Made by a program: the position numbers and the translations under genes
DNA from: Acidobacteriota bacterium
GTDB taxonomy: Bacteria; Acidobacteriota; Terriglobia; Terriglobales; Acidobacteriaceae
DNA length: 64,000 nt
Reading direction: 5' to 3'
Assembly (NCBI GenBank): GCA_025359885.1
Contig: JANYDG010000095.1
Coordinates: 1 to 64,000 of the forward strand
Shown: positions 26,457 through 36,180 of the stretch, one piece after another
Layout of the letters: each line of letters begins with the position of its first letter
Numbering within the stretch: position 1 is the first letter of the stretch
Notes under the pieces: model-generated
Databases searched by the model: none
The model's input: the letters and a program-made list of their open reading frames with translations, nothing else
What the model was told of the DNA's origin: nothing

Positions 26457-26512
26457 ACGGTTCCAGATTTACGTTTCCAGACTTACGGTTCCAGACTTAC
26501 GGTTCCAGGGTA
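26457..26512. repeat. Four tandem 14-bp repeats spanning a stop codon
   Basis: Units ACGGTTCCAGATTT, ACGTTTCCAGACTT, ACGGTTCCAGACTT and ACGGTTCCAGGGTA run in tandem. The TAA stop of the beta-helix gene (26497-26499) lies in the array; the last unit codes for its C-terminal residues LEP. Confidence 0.85.
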
Positions 26513-28767
26513 CTGATTGGCGCGCCCTGCTTTGCTGGCCGCAAAATGCCGCTCAAATGGCTCAATGCTTTGGCGGGCACGTCCGTAAGCCCCATGCCCG
26601 GCCCCTCCCACAGCAGGCGCGGGCTGCCCGGGCTCGTCGATTCCAGTGCCTCCAGCCGAAAGCTGTGCCGCCCTGCCCGCAGCCCAATCGACCCGTGGGC
26701 GTACCGCACTGCATTCAGCGGAGAGCCACAGACCTCAGCAAACGGAGGCCCCGTCTGCACCAGGGCTGTCCCGTCAATCATCAGACGCGCACCATCCCGC
26801 GCCATCAAGTTAAAGGTGTATCCACCATCCGCTGGAATCTCGACAAATCCGTCATAAGTAACCGCAAACCGGCTAAATCCACCCGAATAAACATCGGTCA
26901 GGTCGCTCGCAACATCATGGATGATCGGTGTTTCGGCCTTGAAATTGGGCAAATCCGGCCAGGATCCGGGAAAAATGGAGTAGAGCAGACCTGGCGCAAG
27001 ATCGACCCTCTCCTCCACTTCGGCGCCTGTTTTCAAGCCTCCCGAGGTCTCTGGCTGCGCCGCATGCCATCCACCGACGACCACCACGCTTTGGCTGGCC
27101 CAGTCCTGGTTCCCCGCACTGTCCTCCACATGCAGCAGCACCCTGAATCGCCCCGCACCCGTGCCGTCAAGCTCGGTGCCCAGCGCGTCCGGGAAGCGGT
27201 GCCGCACATGCTGGCCCTGCGCCGTGGTTCCATCTCCAAAAAGCCACGTATAGCGGGCATGGTTGCCTGTCACCGGGCTTGCGCTAAACTCCGCAGTCGT
27301 CCCCGGCTCCAGAACCGCCGGTTTTAACTGAAACTCCGCATGGACCTTCGAGTTAACCGGGTCATAGACTGGCTGTGGCGCATCGTTCACCAGCTCCAAC
27401 TGCAAATGGGCGTTCGAATCGGCGACCGTTTGGCCCAGTTTCACATTCTCCACCCGTACCCCCTCGACCGGTCCACTGATGCGTGAAACAACCAGCGGAG
27501 GCTGCTCCAGCGCCCAGATATTTCTGAAGGTGAAATCGCGCAGCTTTGCTTCATCCTGCTCCAACTGCAAAAGGGAATACCAGTCGTCGAGCCAGAGATT
27601 CTCAAATCGATACCCGCTGTGGTTCCCCTTGGTTCCCCGGGCCCCCCAGAACGTGAACAGCGCAAAAGGCGGCCCGCACGAACCAATGCCACCATGCAAA
27701 ATGTCAGAGTCGCGCAGGGTAAAGTTCCGCGAATTAAAGGTCTTCTCTGGCCATCCGGCGCGAACAACATTTGAAATGCTGGTTGAGAGCACACTATGCT
27801 CGACCAGGATATTCGCCACATCATTGCCCGGCTTCACCAGCTTGTCGTGCTCGTATCCATCCCAATTGCCCTGCAGCGCAAACACGTCGTCCGAGGCGCG
27901 AAAGAACGAATCCCGCACCACCGTATCTCCGCCCCCCAGCCAGTCCATCCCGTCCTGGTTGGCGTTGCCGGGGTTCCCGCCAATCACCCGCAGGTCGTCG
28001 TAGACCAGGTCGGTTGAATCCTTCATCTGGATCGACCAGGTCCGGCTCCGAACCAGGCAGGTCACCCCGCTGATGTGAATGTGATGCGCCTCGAGCGCTC
28101 CAATGCAATGCCAGTCCGGCTTCTGCATCCAGCCGTCATCGTCTTCCGGATTTTGCGGCCCGTCATAGACAATCACGCCCCGCCCCAGTACCGTGACGTT
28201 CTCCACTTTCCACAGGTTCAGGCTGCCAAAGATGACTGCCCCCGGCGACAGGTACCACGTCTCGCCACTTCTGGGATTCATACTCTCCCGATGCACCCCC
28301 GGCGGCACAAGATGGAAAAGCGCATCGGCCTTTTCTGGCGGTGCAGGGGCCGGGTGCGACATGAAAAGGAAAAGCATCTTCCCGTGATTCAGAAAGTCGC
28401 CAGGTCGCCCAATCGAGAGCTTCACAGGCCGGCCCGCGTCAAAGCTCAGTCGAAACTCGATGGTGTTCCCGGCCCGCGTCGGCCGAATGCCCAGCCGCCA
28501 TGGCTGAATATCGACCCCACACGCCCAGAAATCCTTCTCCGCCGCCGTGATGCTGACCTTCACCGGCCCGGTCGATTCAAGATTGACGTAGTCATAGCTC
28601 GCCGCAGCATGCGCAACGTCTATAGGTTTGCCATCAATCAGCACAGTGTAGGCGGCACTTCGCAGCTCCTGCGGTACAGGAACCGGCAGCACGCGCGCCC
28701 CAAGCAACGGGCCGCAGCACAGGGCGAGAGCGAAAATTGCCGTACGAATGAACTGAGATCGAAGCAT
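26497..28767 (-). CDS. Secreted right-handed beta-helix (GH28/pectate-lyase-like) protein with PKD and PA14 domains
   Basis: A 756-residue protein starting at ATG 28767 (the open frame runs further upstream into cysE, but this start gives a signal peptide FIRTAIFALALCCGPLLGA). A beta-sandwich start (about 25-150) is followed by a beta-helix region with polygalacturonase-like phrases (GQ/NQDGMDWLGGGDTVVRDS, FRASDDVFAL), a PKD domain (YTWLFGDGTTAQG near 560) and a PA14-type domain near the C-terminus (GGYTFNLMARDGARLMIDG). The Asp pair in DGMD and DDV fit GH28-type catalytic residues. It probably cleaves or binds a plant or microbial polysaccharide outside the cytoplasm; substrate unknown. Confidence 0.82.
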   Translation of the reverse strand: MLRSQFIRTAIFALALCCGPLLGARVLPVPVPQELRSAAYTVLIDGKPIDVAHAAASYDYVNLESTGPVKVSITAAEKDFWACGVDIQPWRLGIRPTRAGNTIEFRLSFDAGRPVKLSIGRPGDFLNHGKMLFLFMSHPAPAPPEKADALFHLVPPGVHRESMNPRSGETWYLSPGAVIFGSLNLWKVENVTVLGRGVIVYDGPQNPEDDDGWMQKPDWHCIGALEAHHIHISGVTCLVRSRTWSIQMKDSTDLVYDDLRVIGGNPGNANQDGMDWLGGGDTVVRDSFFRASDDVFALQGNWDGYEHDKLVKPGNDVANILVEHSVLSTSISNVVRAGWPEKTFNSRNFTLRDSDILHGGIGSCGPPFALFTFWGARGTKGNHSGYRFENLWLDDWYSLLQLEQDEAKLRDFTFRNIWALEQPPLVVSRISGPVEGVRVENVKLGQTVADSNAHLQLELVNDAPQPVYDPVNSKVHAEFQLKPAVLEPGTTAEFSASPVTGNHARYTWLFGDGTTAQGQHVRHRFPDALGTELDGTGAGRFRVLLHVEDSAGNQDWASQSVVVVGGWHAAQPETSGGLKTGAEVEERVDLAPGLLYSIFPGSWPDLPNFKAETPIIHDVASDLTDVYSGGFSRFAVTYDGFVEIPADGGYTFNLMARDGARLMIDGTALVQTGPPFAEVCGSPLNAVRYAHGSIGLRAGRHSFRLEALESTSPGSPRLLWEGPGMGLTDVPAKALSHLSGILRPAKQGAPISTLEP

Positions 28768-28846
28768 CAGAAAAGGGGTTCGCTGGTTTCGGGATTGCAA
28801 GTTGAAGTTTACCTGCCTGTACCTACCGCGTGCCCGCAAGCAACCC

Positions 28847-29596
28847 TCAGATTCCCTCACCCATCGAAACATAATCCCGCAACTGCTCCATCTCCAGCCG
28901 GTAAGCCGCGCGCTCTGTTTCCTCTTCCAAAAACGGGCTCGGAGCCTGCCGCACACTGCCGGTGCAGTCCTCCAGCTTGTCTACCCGCTGCGCCAGCGCA
29001 ATCAGTGCATCCGAGAGAGGGTCCTTCACATCGTGGGGATCGGTGATCAGCACCCGCTGTCCGTTGCGGTAGATCATGTGCGCCGGCACCCCAACCACCG
29101 TGGAGTTCGGCGGTACATCGTTCAGCACCACTGAGCCAGCGCCCACACGCGAGTTCTCGCCAATTGTGATATTGCCCAAAATATTGGCGTTGTTGCCCAC
29201 AAACACCCCGTCACACAGAGTTGGGTGCCGCTTCGGGCTCTTGTTGGCGCTCTTGCTTCCCGTGCCCCCCAGCGTCACGCCCTGGTAGAGAGTGACATCC
29301 GAGCCCACAATTGCGGTTTCACCAATCACCACGCCCATTCCGTGATCAATCAGTAGCCGCCGCCCCAGGCACGCGCCAGGATGAATCTCTACCCCGGTCC
29401 AAAATCGCGACCACTGAGAGAGAATCCGAGCCGTGAGCTTGAATCCATGTCGCCAAAGCCAGTGGTTCATCCGGTGCGTCCACACCGCATGCAGCCCCGG
29501 CGAACACAAAAACACCTGCAAGGCCGATTGGGCCGCCGGGTCGCGATCCATTACCGAACGAATATCTTCGCGAATCCGCGACAGCCATTCCATCAA
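28847..29596 (-). CDS. cysE: Serine O-acetyltransferase
   Basis: A 249-residue hexapeptide-repeat acetyltransferase that makes O-acetylserine for cysteine synthesis. The N-terminal helical domain ([20 protein letters not shown]) is followed by the left-handed beta-helix with [19 protein letters not shown], the active-site region with catalytic His/Asp, and the GVTLGGTG substrate loop. The tail (about 210-249) is longer than usual and rich in Glu. The partner gene cysK lies 175 bases upstream in the same direction, separated by an inverted-repeat element. Confidence 0.95.
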   Translation of the reverse strand: MMEWLSRIREDIRSVMDRDPAAQSALQVFLCSPGLHAVWTHRMNHWLWRHGFKLTARILSQWSRFWTGVEIHPGACLGRRLLIDHGMGVVIGETAIVGSDVTLYQGVTLGGTGSKSANKSPKRHPTLCDGVFVGNNANILGNITIGENSRVGAGSVVLNDVPPNSTVVGVPAHMIYRNGQRVLITDPHDVKDPLSDALIALAQRVDKLEDCTGSVRQAPSPFLEEETERAAYRLEMEQLRDYVSMGEGI

Positions 29597-29600
29597 AGCC

Positions 29601-29765
29601 CCTAGCTCCTGGCCCTTAGCTCCTAGCTTGTGGCTAAAGCATTTTCAGGAATGGTAGAAAGAAGCCGCACCGCTGATTGGATTTTTCATCAAGAAAAATC
29701 CATCCTCGCGAAAGCTAGACCCTTCACAGTATTCCTGAAAATGCTCTAGGGCTAGGAGCTAAAGG
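29601..29765. repeat. MITE-like inverted-repeat element between cysK and cysE
   Basis: Terminal inverted repeats TTAGCTCCTAGC (29616-29627) and GCTAGGAGCTAA (29751-29762), and inner ones AGCATTTTCAGGAAT (29638-29652) and ATTCCTGAAAATGCT (29731-29745), enclose a central perfect hairpin GGATTTTTC-ATCAA-GAAAAATCC (29679-29701). Size and design are those of a non-autonomous mobile element or a folded RNA. A direct partial copy CTAGCTCCT precedes the left end at 29602-29610. Confidence 0.7.
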
Positions 29766-29771
29766 CTGCTC

Positions 29772-30743
29772 TTACAGATTCACCGGCTGAGTCGCGAGCG
29801 CGGCCATCTCGGCCCGCGTCGCCTCAAATAGCACACTCGACAGATACCGCTCGCCAAAGCTGGGAATAATCACCACAATCCGCTTGCCGGCATTTTCAGA
29901 CCGCGCCGCTACCTTCAGCGCCGCAAACACCGCTGCGCCCGAAGAAATACCCACAAACAGGCCCTCTTCGAGAGGCATGCGTTTGGCCGTCGCTACCGCT
30001 TCGTCATTCGAAACCAGGACGATCTCGTCGATCAGCTCCGGCTTCAAAATCGACGGGATGAATCCGGCGCCAATCCCCTGTATTTTGTGCGGCCCCGGCT
30101 TACCCCCGCTTAGCACTGGGCTGTCGGTCGGCTCCACTGCCACAATTTTGATCGCCGGGTTCTTCTCCTTCAGGTAGCTGGCGGTGCCGGTCAGCGTGCC
30201 GCCAGTACCGACCGCAGAGATGAAAACATCGACTTTGCCCTCAGTGTCTGCCCAGATTTCAGGCCCGGTCGTCGCATAGTGAATCGCCGGGTTGGCCGGG
30301 TTATCAAACTGCCCCAGGATATGCCCGTTTGGCGTCTGCGCCAGAATCTCGTTTGCTTTGGCAATTGCGCCCTTCATCCCATTCGGCCCAGGCGTCAGCA
30401 CCAGCTCGGCACCAAAGCTGCGCAGCACAATGCGCCGCTCCATGCTCATCGTCTCAGGCATGGTCAGAATGATCCTGTAGCCCTTCACCGCTGCGATAAA
30501 CGCCAGGCCAATGCCGGTGTTACCGCTTGTCGGCTCAATCAGCACCGTCTCGCCGGCCTTGATTGTGCCCTTTCGCTCAGCGTCCTCAATCATCGCCAGA
30601 CCGATACGGTCCTTCACACTACTCATCGGATTCTGGCTCTCCAGCTTCGCTACCACCTCGCCGGGCAACCCTGCGGTCATCTTGTTCAGCCGAACAAGCG
30701 GCGTCTTGCCAATTAACTCCGTCACGCTTGATGCAATATTCAT
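29772..30743 (-). CDS. cysK: Cysteine synthase A (O-acetylserine sulfhydrylase)
   Basis: A 323-residue PLP enzyme that replaces the acetyl group of O-acetylserine with sulfide to form cysteine. The PLP lysine is in [11 protein letters not shown], the substrate loop is [13 protein letters not shown], and the phosphate-binding Gly loop is [10 protein letters not shown]; the protein ends with the [10 protein letters not shown] segment typical of the CysK branch. The ATG at 30743 was chosen over an upstream in-frame start because a GAGGTG site lies 7 bases ahead. It forms a pathway pair with the downstream cysE. Confidence 0.96.
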   Translation of the reverse strand: MNIASSVTELIGKTPLVRLNKMTAGLPGEVVAKLESQNPMSSVKDRIGLAMIEDAERKGTIKAGETVLIEPTSGNTGIGLAFIAAVKGYRIILTMPETMSMERRIVLRSFGAELVLTPGPNGMKGAIAKANEILAQTPNGHILGQFDNPANPAIHYATTGPEIWADTEGKVDVFISAVGTGGTLTGTASYLKEKNPAIKIVAVEPTDSPVLSGGKPGPHKIQGIGAGFIPSILKPELIDEIVLVSNDEAVATAKRMPLEEGLFVGISSGAAVFAALKVAARSENAGKRIVVIIPSFGERYLSSVLFEATRAEMAALATQPVNL

Positions 30744-30990
30744 TACACACACCTCGTCTTTCGTATCACGGTAAAGTGGTTTCAAAACTCATTCTGTTTT
30801 CTGAGATTGGCCGGGGCTCCAGGCCTCTGTCCCGAGCCATCGTATCAGAAGACCTGATCGAAGGCGGGCGCACATGTGCCTCGGCAAAAGTACCAGACCG
30901 GCACTAGCGACATCGAGACATGGGGAAAGACTAAGCTCCTCGGCCCGATTCGCGCAACCTCTTGTAGAGAAAAACAAGGAGGGACGCCTG

Positions 30991-31833
30991 CTAAACCGTC
31001 GACTGCTCCTCGACCTCCGACACAACGTAAAAATTGGTCAATGTCGAGCCTCCAAATGAAGTAAGAAACGCCACATCCGCCGCATCCCGCCCCGTCGCCA
31101 TCAGCACACGGCCCTGTCGCGGTACATTGTTGCGAGCATCAAACGCCCACCACTTGTGGTCCAGATACACCTCAAACCACGCGCTGAAATCCATCGGCAA
31201 ACGAAGTGGTACTCCAATGTCGCCCAGGTAGCCCGCAGCATACCGCGCCGGAATATTCATGCACCGGCAGAACGCCACCGCGAGATGTTGGAAATCCCGG
31301 CAAACCCCCACCCGCTCGGTAAACACATCCAGGGCTGTCTTCGTAGGCCGCGTCATCCCGTAATTAAAGGTCACCTTATTGTGTACCCAGTTACAAATGG
31401 CCTGCACTCGACCCCATCCCGGACTAATGTTGCCAAACAGCTCATAGGCAATCGCCGACAAGCAATCCACTTCGCAATAGCGGCTGTTGAGCAGAAACAC
31501 CAGCACTTCATCCGGCAACTCCGCCGTCGAAATCTCCTGCGCATCCCAGTTCACCGCATCCACCAGCCCGGAATCCTCAATCAGCGTCGTGCCCCAGATC
31601 TTCAAGTGACCCGCAGGTGCCACAAACCGCGTACAGATATTCCCATACCCATCGATGTACTCATGCGAATCGATCGGAGTCGTGCCCAGATAATTCGTGC
31701 TCTCCAGTTGGACAACGTCAGGCTCGCGCAACTCGGCCGCACGCGAAGAATGGACTCGGAGCTGGGCCACATACGTCAGCGGCGCTGGAACATCAAATTG
31801 AATGTCATACCCTAGACGAATAAACATGGTCAC
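30991..31833 (-). CDS. Transglutaminase-like protein
   Basis: A 280-residue protein with the bacterial transglutaminase-like fold: a beta-sandwich N-terminus (about 1-100) and a papain-like core. The nucleophile region is GVCRDFQHLAVAFCR near residue 178, and the Asp of the triad is in WWAFDARNN. At the place of the usual catalytic His the sequence reads MDFSAWFEVYL, that is Ser rather than His, so either the His is supplied elsewhere or activity is altered. No signal peptide is seen. It is divergent from thrS across about 280 bases. The cellular role is unknown. Confidence 0.85.
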   Translation of the reverse strand: MTMFIRLGYDIQFDVPAPLTYVAQLRVHSSRAAELREPDVVQLESTNYLGTTPIDSHEYIDGYGNICTRFVAPAGHLKIWGTTLIEDSGLVDAVNWDAQEISTAELPDEVLVFLLNSRYCEVDCLSAIAYELFGNISPGWGRVQAICNWVHNKVTFNYGMTRPTKTALDVFTERVGVCRDFQHLAVAFCRCMNIPARYAAGYLGDIGVPLRLPMDFSAWFEVYLDHKWWAFDARNNVPRQGRVLMATGRDAADVAFLTSFGGSTLTNFYVVSEVEEQSTV

Positions 31834-32112
31834 TTGGAAACTCCTGCATTTCCTTACGTTTCAGTTGAAGTTGGAAATCGGAGTGCAACGGACGAACCTA
31901 TCAATGCCCAGGCTGCGAAGACGAGCGAGCAGAGTACTCGCTGTTTAAGCATCATTTCATAAGATCGATCAGGTTTGGCGTCTGATTTGGCACACAAACC
32001 CGCTTCTTTCCCGACGAAAATGAAGCCGTGCAGGCATCCGGTATATCCTGAGAGGTTGCCGGTGCTGCCTAAGCAAAACCCGCATGAGACTTCAGAGGAC
32101 CTTCCTTTACCC

Positions 32113-34143
32113 ATGAGCACCCACACAATCGCCATCCATCTCCCCGACGGAGCCATCCGCGAAGTGCCGGCAGGCACCACGCCGCTCGACATCGCCACCT
32201 CCATCTCACCGCGCCTGGCCGCTGCCTGCGTCGTCGCGCGCATCACGCCAGTAGCCGCAACCCAGGCCGCTGCCGCCGCAGAAATCGAAGAGGATTCTGA
32301 CGCGGCCATGTACGCCGCCGCCGCAGGCCCGCGGCTGGTAGACCTGACCACTCCGCTTACCGAAGACACCCACCTCGCCCTCATCAAGGAAAACGACCCA
32401 GAGGCCCTCAAAGTCGTCCGCCACTCCGCCGCCCACGTCATGGCGACAGCGGTCCTTGAGCTCTTTCCAGAGACCAGGCTCGGCCACGGCCCCGCCACCG
32501 ATCAGGGATTCTTCTACGATTTTTTCCGGGAAAAGCCCTTCACCTCCGACGATCTCGCAGCCATTGAAGCCAAAATGGCCGAGGTCGTAGCCCGTGACGA
32601 GAAGTTCACCCGCGAAGCCACCCCCCGTGAAAAGGCGCTTGCCACCTTCGAGCATGACGGCGACTTCATGAAGACCCACTTCGTAACAAAGTTCACCCAG
32701 CCCGGTGACCAGGTCAGCTTCTACCGGAACGGCAACTTCCTTGACTTCTGCCGCGGCCCCCACGTGCCCTCCACTGGCCGCGTTAAAGCCGTCAAGGTCA
32801 CCAACCTCGCCGGCGCATACTGGCTGGGTGACGAAAAGAATCCGCAGCTCCAGCGCATCTACGGCACCGCCTACTTCTCCCAAAAGGACATGGACGCTCA
32901 CTTCGCACGCCTCGAAGAAGCCGCCCGCCGCGACCATCGCCTCCTCGGCAAGCAGCTCGACCTCTTTAGTATCCAGGAGCTCGCCGGCCCAGGCCTCATC
33001 TTCTGGCATCCCAAAGGCGCCATGATTCGCAAGATCATGGAAGACTGGATGAAAGACGAGTGCATCCGCCGCGGCTATTCACTCGTCAACACCCCCCACG
33101 TCGCCCGCGTCGATCTCTGGAAAATCTCCGGCCACGAGGGCTACTACTCCCAGAACATGTTCACCCCGATGAAGCTGGACGACGCAGACTATCGCATGAA
33201 GCCGATGAACTGCCCCTTCCACATCCTCATCTACAAAAACACCCCCAAGAGCTATCGCGACCTCCCCGTCCGCTACGCTGAGCTCGGCAACGTCTACCGC
33301 TACGAGCGCTCCGGGACCATGCACGGCCTCCTGCGCGTCCGCGGCTTTACCCAGGACGACGCCCACATCTTCTGTACCCCCGGCCAGATCGAGTCTGAAG
33401 CCATCGGCTGCATCGAGTTTGCCGAGGCCGTGCTCAAAACCTTTGGCTTTGCAGAATTCAAAGTCGAGCTCTCCATCTGGGACCCCGCCAATCGCGCCAA
33501 GTACGCCGGCAGCGACGAAAACTGGCTCCTCGCCATCGGCTCCCTTGAGCGTGCCCTCAAGAGCAAAAACATCCCGTACAAGACCATCCCCGGCGAAGCC
33601 GCCTTCTACGGCCCCAAGATCGACTTCAAGCTGGTCGACGTGCTCGGTCGGCTTTGGCAGCTCTCCACCGTCCAGTTCGACTTCACCCTGCCCGCGCGTT
33701 TTGAACTCGAATACGTGGGCGAAGACGGTGAGCGCCACCAGCCCGTGATGGTCCACCGTGCTCTCTTCGGCTCGGTTGAACGCTTCTTCGGCGTCCTCAT
33801 TGAGCACTACGCCGGAGCTTTCCCGCTCTGGCTCGCTCCCGTCCAGATCGGCCTCGTCCCCATCAGCGAACGCCATCATGACTACGCCAGCCAGGTTCAA
33901 GCCGAGCTCGAGGCGGCGGGATTCCGCGTAGAAATCGATAGCCGCAACGAAAAGATGAACGGCAAAATCCGCGACTTTGCCAACCAGAAAACACCCTACA
34001 TCCTCATCATGGGTGACAAGGAAGCCGAAGCCCACGCCGTCAGCGTCCGCACCCGCGCCAAAGGCGACCAGGGCTCCATCACCGTCGAAGCCTTCCTCGC
34101 AAAGGCGGCTGAGCTGGTCCAGACCCGATCAGTGGAACTCTAG
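32113..34143 (+). CDS. thrS: Threonyl-tRNA synthetase
   Basis: A 676-residue class II synthetase that charges tRNA-Thr. Domains in order: TGS (residues 1-65, IAIHLPDGAIREVPAGTT), an acidic Ala-rich insert (about 55-75), the editing domain with HSAAHVMATAVLELFP, the catalytic core with MKPMNCPFHI and RYERSGTMHGLLRVRGFTQD, and a C-terminal anticodon-binding domain (GLVPISERHHDYA). The frame is open upstream, but ATG 32113 gives the expected N-terminus. It is divergent from the transglutaminase gene and not linked to infC or rpmI as in some bacteria. Confidence 0.97.
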   Translation: MSTHTIAIHLPDGAIREVPAGTTPLDIATSISPRLAAACVVARITPVAATQAAAAAEIEEDSDAAMYAAAAGPRLVDLTTPLTEDTHLALIKENDPEALKVVRHSAAHVMATAVLELFPETRLGHGPATDQGFFYDFFREKPFTSDDLAAIEAKMAEVVARDEKFTREATPREKALATFEHDGDFMKTHFVTKFTQPGDQVSFYRNGNFLDFCRGPHVPSTGRVKAVKVTNLAGAYWLGDEKNPQLQRIYGTAYFSQKDMDAHFARLEEAARRDHRLLGKQLDLFSIQELAGPGLIFWHPKGAMIRKIMEDWMKDECIRRGYSLVNTPHVARVDLWKISGHEGYYSQNMFTPMKLDDADYRMKPMNCPFHILIYKNTPKSYRDLPVRYAELGNVYRYERSGTMHGLLRVRGFTQDDAHIFCTPGQIESEAIGCIEFAEAVLKTFGFAEFKVELSIWDPANRAKYAGSDENWLLAIGSLERALKSKNIPYKTIPGEAAFYGPKIDFKLVDVLGRLWQLSTVQFDFTLPARFELEYVGEDGERHQPVMVHRALFGSVERFFGVLIEHYAGAFPLWLAPVQIGLVPISERHHDYASQVQAELEAAGFRVEIDSRNEKMNGKIRDFANQKTPYILIMGDKEAEAHAVSVRTRAKGDQGSITVEAFLAKAAELVQTRSVEL

Positions 34144-34165
34144 CAACTGTGCCGCAGGTGCCGCC

Positions 34166-34723
34166 TCAATAGTCGAGCGGCAGCACCTGCGCCAGCGCCG
34201 CCTTCATCACCGCATACCCTGCGGAATTGGGGTGGACGCCGTCGCGAAAGTACTCCGGGTGGCCTGACATCGGCGTGTAATAGTCCACTAATTTGTAATG
34301 CTGCGTTTGCGCGAGATTCACAATGGCAACGTTCATTGCCTGCGCCCGAGCCTCCTCTCCTCGAAGAGGCGGAATCGTGCAAATCACAACGGTCAAATGG
34401 GCGGCTTGAGCCTGTGCGCCAATCTCCGTCAAATTGGCAATGGCTGTACTGACTGCACCCGCAAGTGGGTGTGTACCTGGCCGTACATCGTTGGTGCCGC
34501 CTAGAATGACGACCGCCTTGAACGAATGACGCGCCAATTCACCCGGAAATCTAGCCAGCATCTGACCAGCCGTATCCCCGGGTACCCCTAGATTGCTTGC
34601 GGGCAATGACCAGAATGCGGTAATTGAGTCGCCCAGAAAGGCAATATGGGCGTTCGCATGCTTCACATCGGAGCATCCTGTGACGCCGATAGACAACGCC
34701 AGCCCCAGGACACCCGGCAACAT
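34166..34723 (-). CDS. SGNH/GDSL-type lipolytic hydrolase, probable lipoprotein
   Basis: About 185 residues from ATG 34723. The N-terminus is a short hydrophobic segment ending in VTGC, a lipobox. SGNH blocks are visible: AFLGDSIT (nucleophile Ser), GGTNDV (block III with Asn) and DGVHPNSAGY (Asp and His of the triad). Substrate unknown; such enzymes deacylate carbohydrates or lipids. The start is uncertain: an upstream TTG at 34759 would add positively charged residues to the signal sequence and would overlap the upstream gene. Confidence 0.82.
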   Translation of the reverse strand: MLPGVLGLALSIGVTGCSDVKHANAHIAFLGDSITAFWSLPASNLGVPGDTAGQMLARFPGELARHSFKAVVILGGTNDVRPGTHPLAGAVSTAIANLTEIGAQAQAAHLTVVICTIPPLRGEEARAQAMNVAIVNLAQTQHYKLVDYYTPMSGHPEYFRDGVHPNSAGYAVMKAALAQVLPLDY

Positions 34724-34742
34724 CAGTCGCTGCCGGCCGATG

Positions 34743-34955
34743 CTACACCCCCATACCAAATTCAGAGGCCGTATGCGTTCCGGCGTTGACATAGAAGTCG
34801 TATGGGGTCCGATGATTAAACTGGTACCGCTTGCGGAGTTCGCGACCGACAACGATCCCGATCGCTGCAATGCCCACACCCAGTGAGACCCAACCAATGG
34901 CCTGCAAAGTGTTGTGGCCGGTTTCGGTAGGGGTGGATACTTCGGCTTCGGACAT
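34743..34955 (-). CDS. Small single-pass membrane protein of unknown function
   Basis: A 70-residue protein starting at ATG 34955 (MSEAEVSTPTETGHNTLQAI) with one hydrophobic helix (GWVSLGVGIAAIGIVVGREL) and a short tail with Arg/Lys and aromatic residues. A GGAG sequence precedes the start. It runs with the SGNH hydrolase gene about 20 bases downstream and may be co-transcribed with it. No family recognised. Confidence 0.65.
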   Translation of the reverse strand: MSEAEVSTPTETGHNTLQAIGWVSLGVGIAAIGIVVGRELRKRYQFNHRTPYDFYVNAGTHTASEFGMGV

Positions 34956-35036
34956 GGGGGAACTCCTTCTGAGCTCATCATAACGCACTATCAGCTTCCG
35001 CTGTCCAGCGCACAAACGGGTCAACTGTATGAGCCT

Positions 35037-36080
35037 TTAGTGCAATGATTCAATTTGGGCAAGCCAGTGCTCTTTCGCTGCTTTCGGCAAAAAACTCGCC
35101 CGGAACGAGTTGGACGCAAGTCTCTTCAAATCGTTAGGCCCAAATCCGTGCAGCGCATGCGCCAATCGATACTCATTTTCCACGTTCGAACCAAAAAACG
35201 CAGGGTCATCTGAATTGATCGTTACCATCAGCCCTGCATCAAAATACTGCCGCAGCGGATGATCTGAAAAAGATCCGCAGACCCCGGTGCGCACATTCGA
35301 GCTGGGATTCAACTCCAGCGGCGTCTGCCGCACCCGCAGTTCTTCGACAAGGGCTGCGTCGTCAATCGCCGACAACGCATGTCCCAACCGCTCTGAACCA
35401 ATGCTCAGAGCCTCCCAGATCGCCTCCGGCCCCGTCGTCTCTCCTGCATGGTTGGTCAGTCGTAACCCTGCTTCAGCCGCCTCGGCATACATGGCGCGAA
35501 ACGGCTCGGAGCCAGTCATGCGCTCATCCCCGCCCAGCCCAATGCCGATAATCGACGGATACTCCTGCTTCATGCGCGCCGCCAGCCTGAAAACTCGTTC
35601 CGCCTCCGGCACAGAAAAATGCCGCACCGCGTCAAAAATCCAATAGAGCGTTACCCCCAACTCCCGCTCGCCGCGCTCCCGCGCTCGTTCCAGACCGGCA
35701 AAGATCTTCTCAAAAAGCTGTGGGTCAAGAGCGTCCTCTTCCTTGCGCCAGAAGTAGACAACCCCCACAGAAATATAGACTTCCGCGTGCACCACACCCT
35801 GAGCTGCCAACTGCTCCAACATCCGCCACGCGGCAAGTTCATACTCGGCAGGGCCACGCAGCCGCCGCGTCACCGTCTTGAATGCGTTCAAAAATCCAGA
35901 AAAATCCTTGTACTGGTACAGCGATTCAGCCGCTTCGAGCGTCATCGGCTCCGCATCCGGGCCAACATCCACCCGCTCGCTCAGCTCCACCAGCGTCGCG
36001 GGCTCAATCGTGCCCTCCAGATGCAGATGCAACTCCGCCTTGGGCAACCGGCGTATGAAATCGTAGACTTCGTCAGACAT
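35037..36080 (-). CDS. add: Adenosine deaminase family protein
   Basis: A 347-residue metal-dependent TIM-barrel deaminase of the purine salvage type. Motifs: ELHLHLEGTI (two zinc-binding His), LTNHAGE (zinc His region and catalytic Glu), ERLGHAL and NSDDPAFF (zinc Asp). Length and motif order match bacterial adenosine deaminases; adenine or aminofutalosine deaminase activity is also possible in this superfamily, and the substrate cannot be fixed by eye. It is monocistronic by appearance. Confidence 0.9.
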   Translation of the reverse strand: MSDEVYDFIRRLPKAELHLHLEGTIEPATLVELSERVDVGPDAEPMTLEAAESLYQYKDFSGFLNAFKTVTRRLRGPAEYELAAWRMLEQLAAQGVVHAEVYISVGVVYFWRKEEDALDPQLFEKIFAGLERARERGERELGVTLYWIFDAVRHFSVPEAERVFRLAARMKQEYPSIIGIGLGGDERMTGSEPFRAMYAEAAEAGLRLTNHAGETTGPEAIWEALSIGSERLGHALSAIDDAALVEELRVRQTPLELNPSSNVRTGVCGSFSDHPLRQYFDAGLMVTINSDDPAFFGSNVENEYRLAHALHGFGPNDLKRLASNSFRASFLPKAAKEHWLAQIESLH

Positions 36081-36180
36081 ACCTCATTCTAGTGCGCCAA
36101 GTTCGCGATGTCTTGGCTCCGGTGATTTTGGATCGAGGGCAACCAGTGGAGATAGGAGCCTTCAAAACCATACTATTGAT

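Noticed and set aside
31834-32112. Possible T-box or leader regulation of thrS
   Set aside because: No T-box-like consensus or tRNA-pairing loop was visible, and such leaders are not usual in this phylum.
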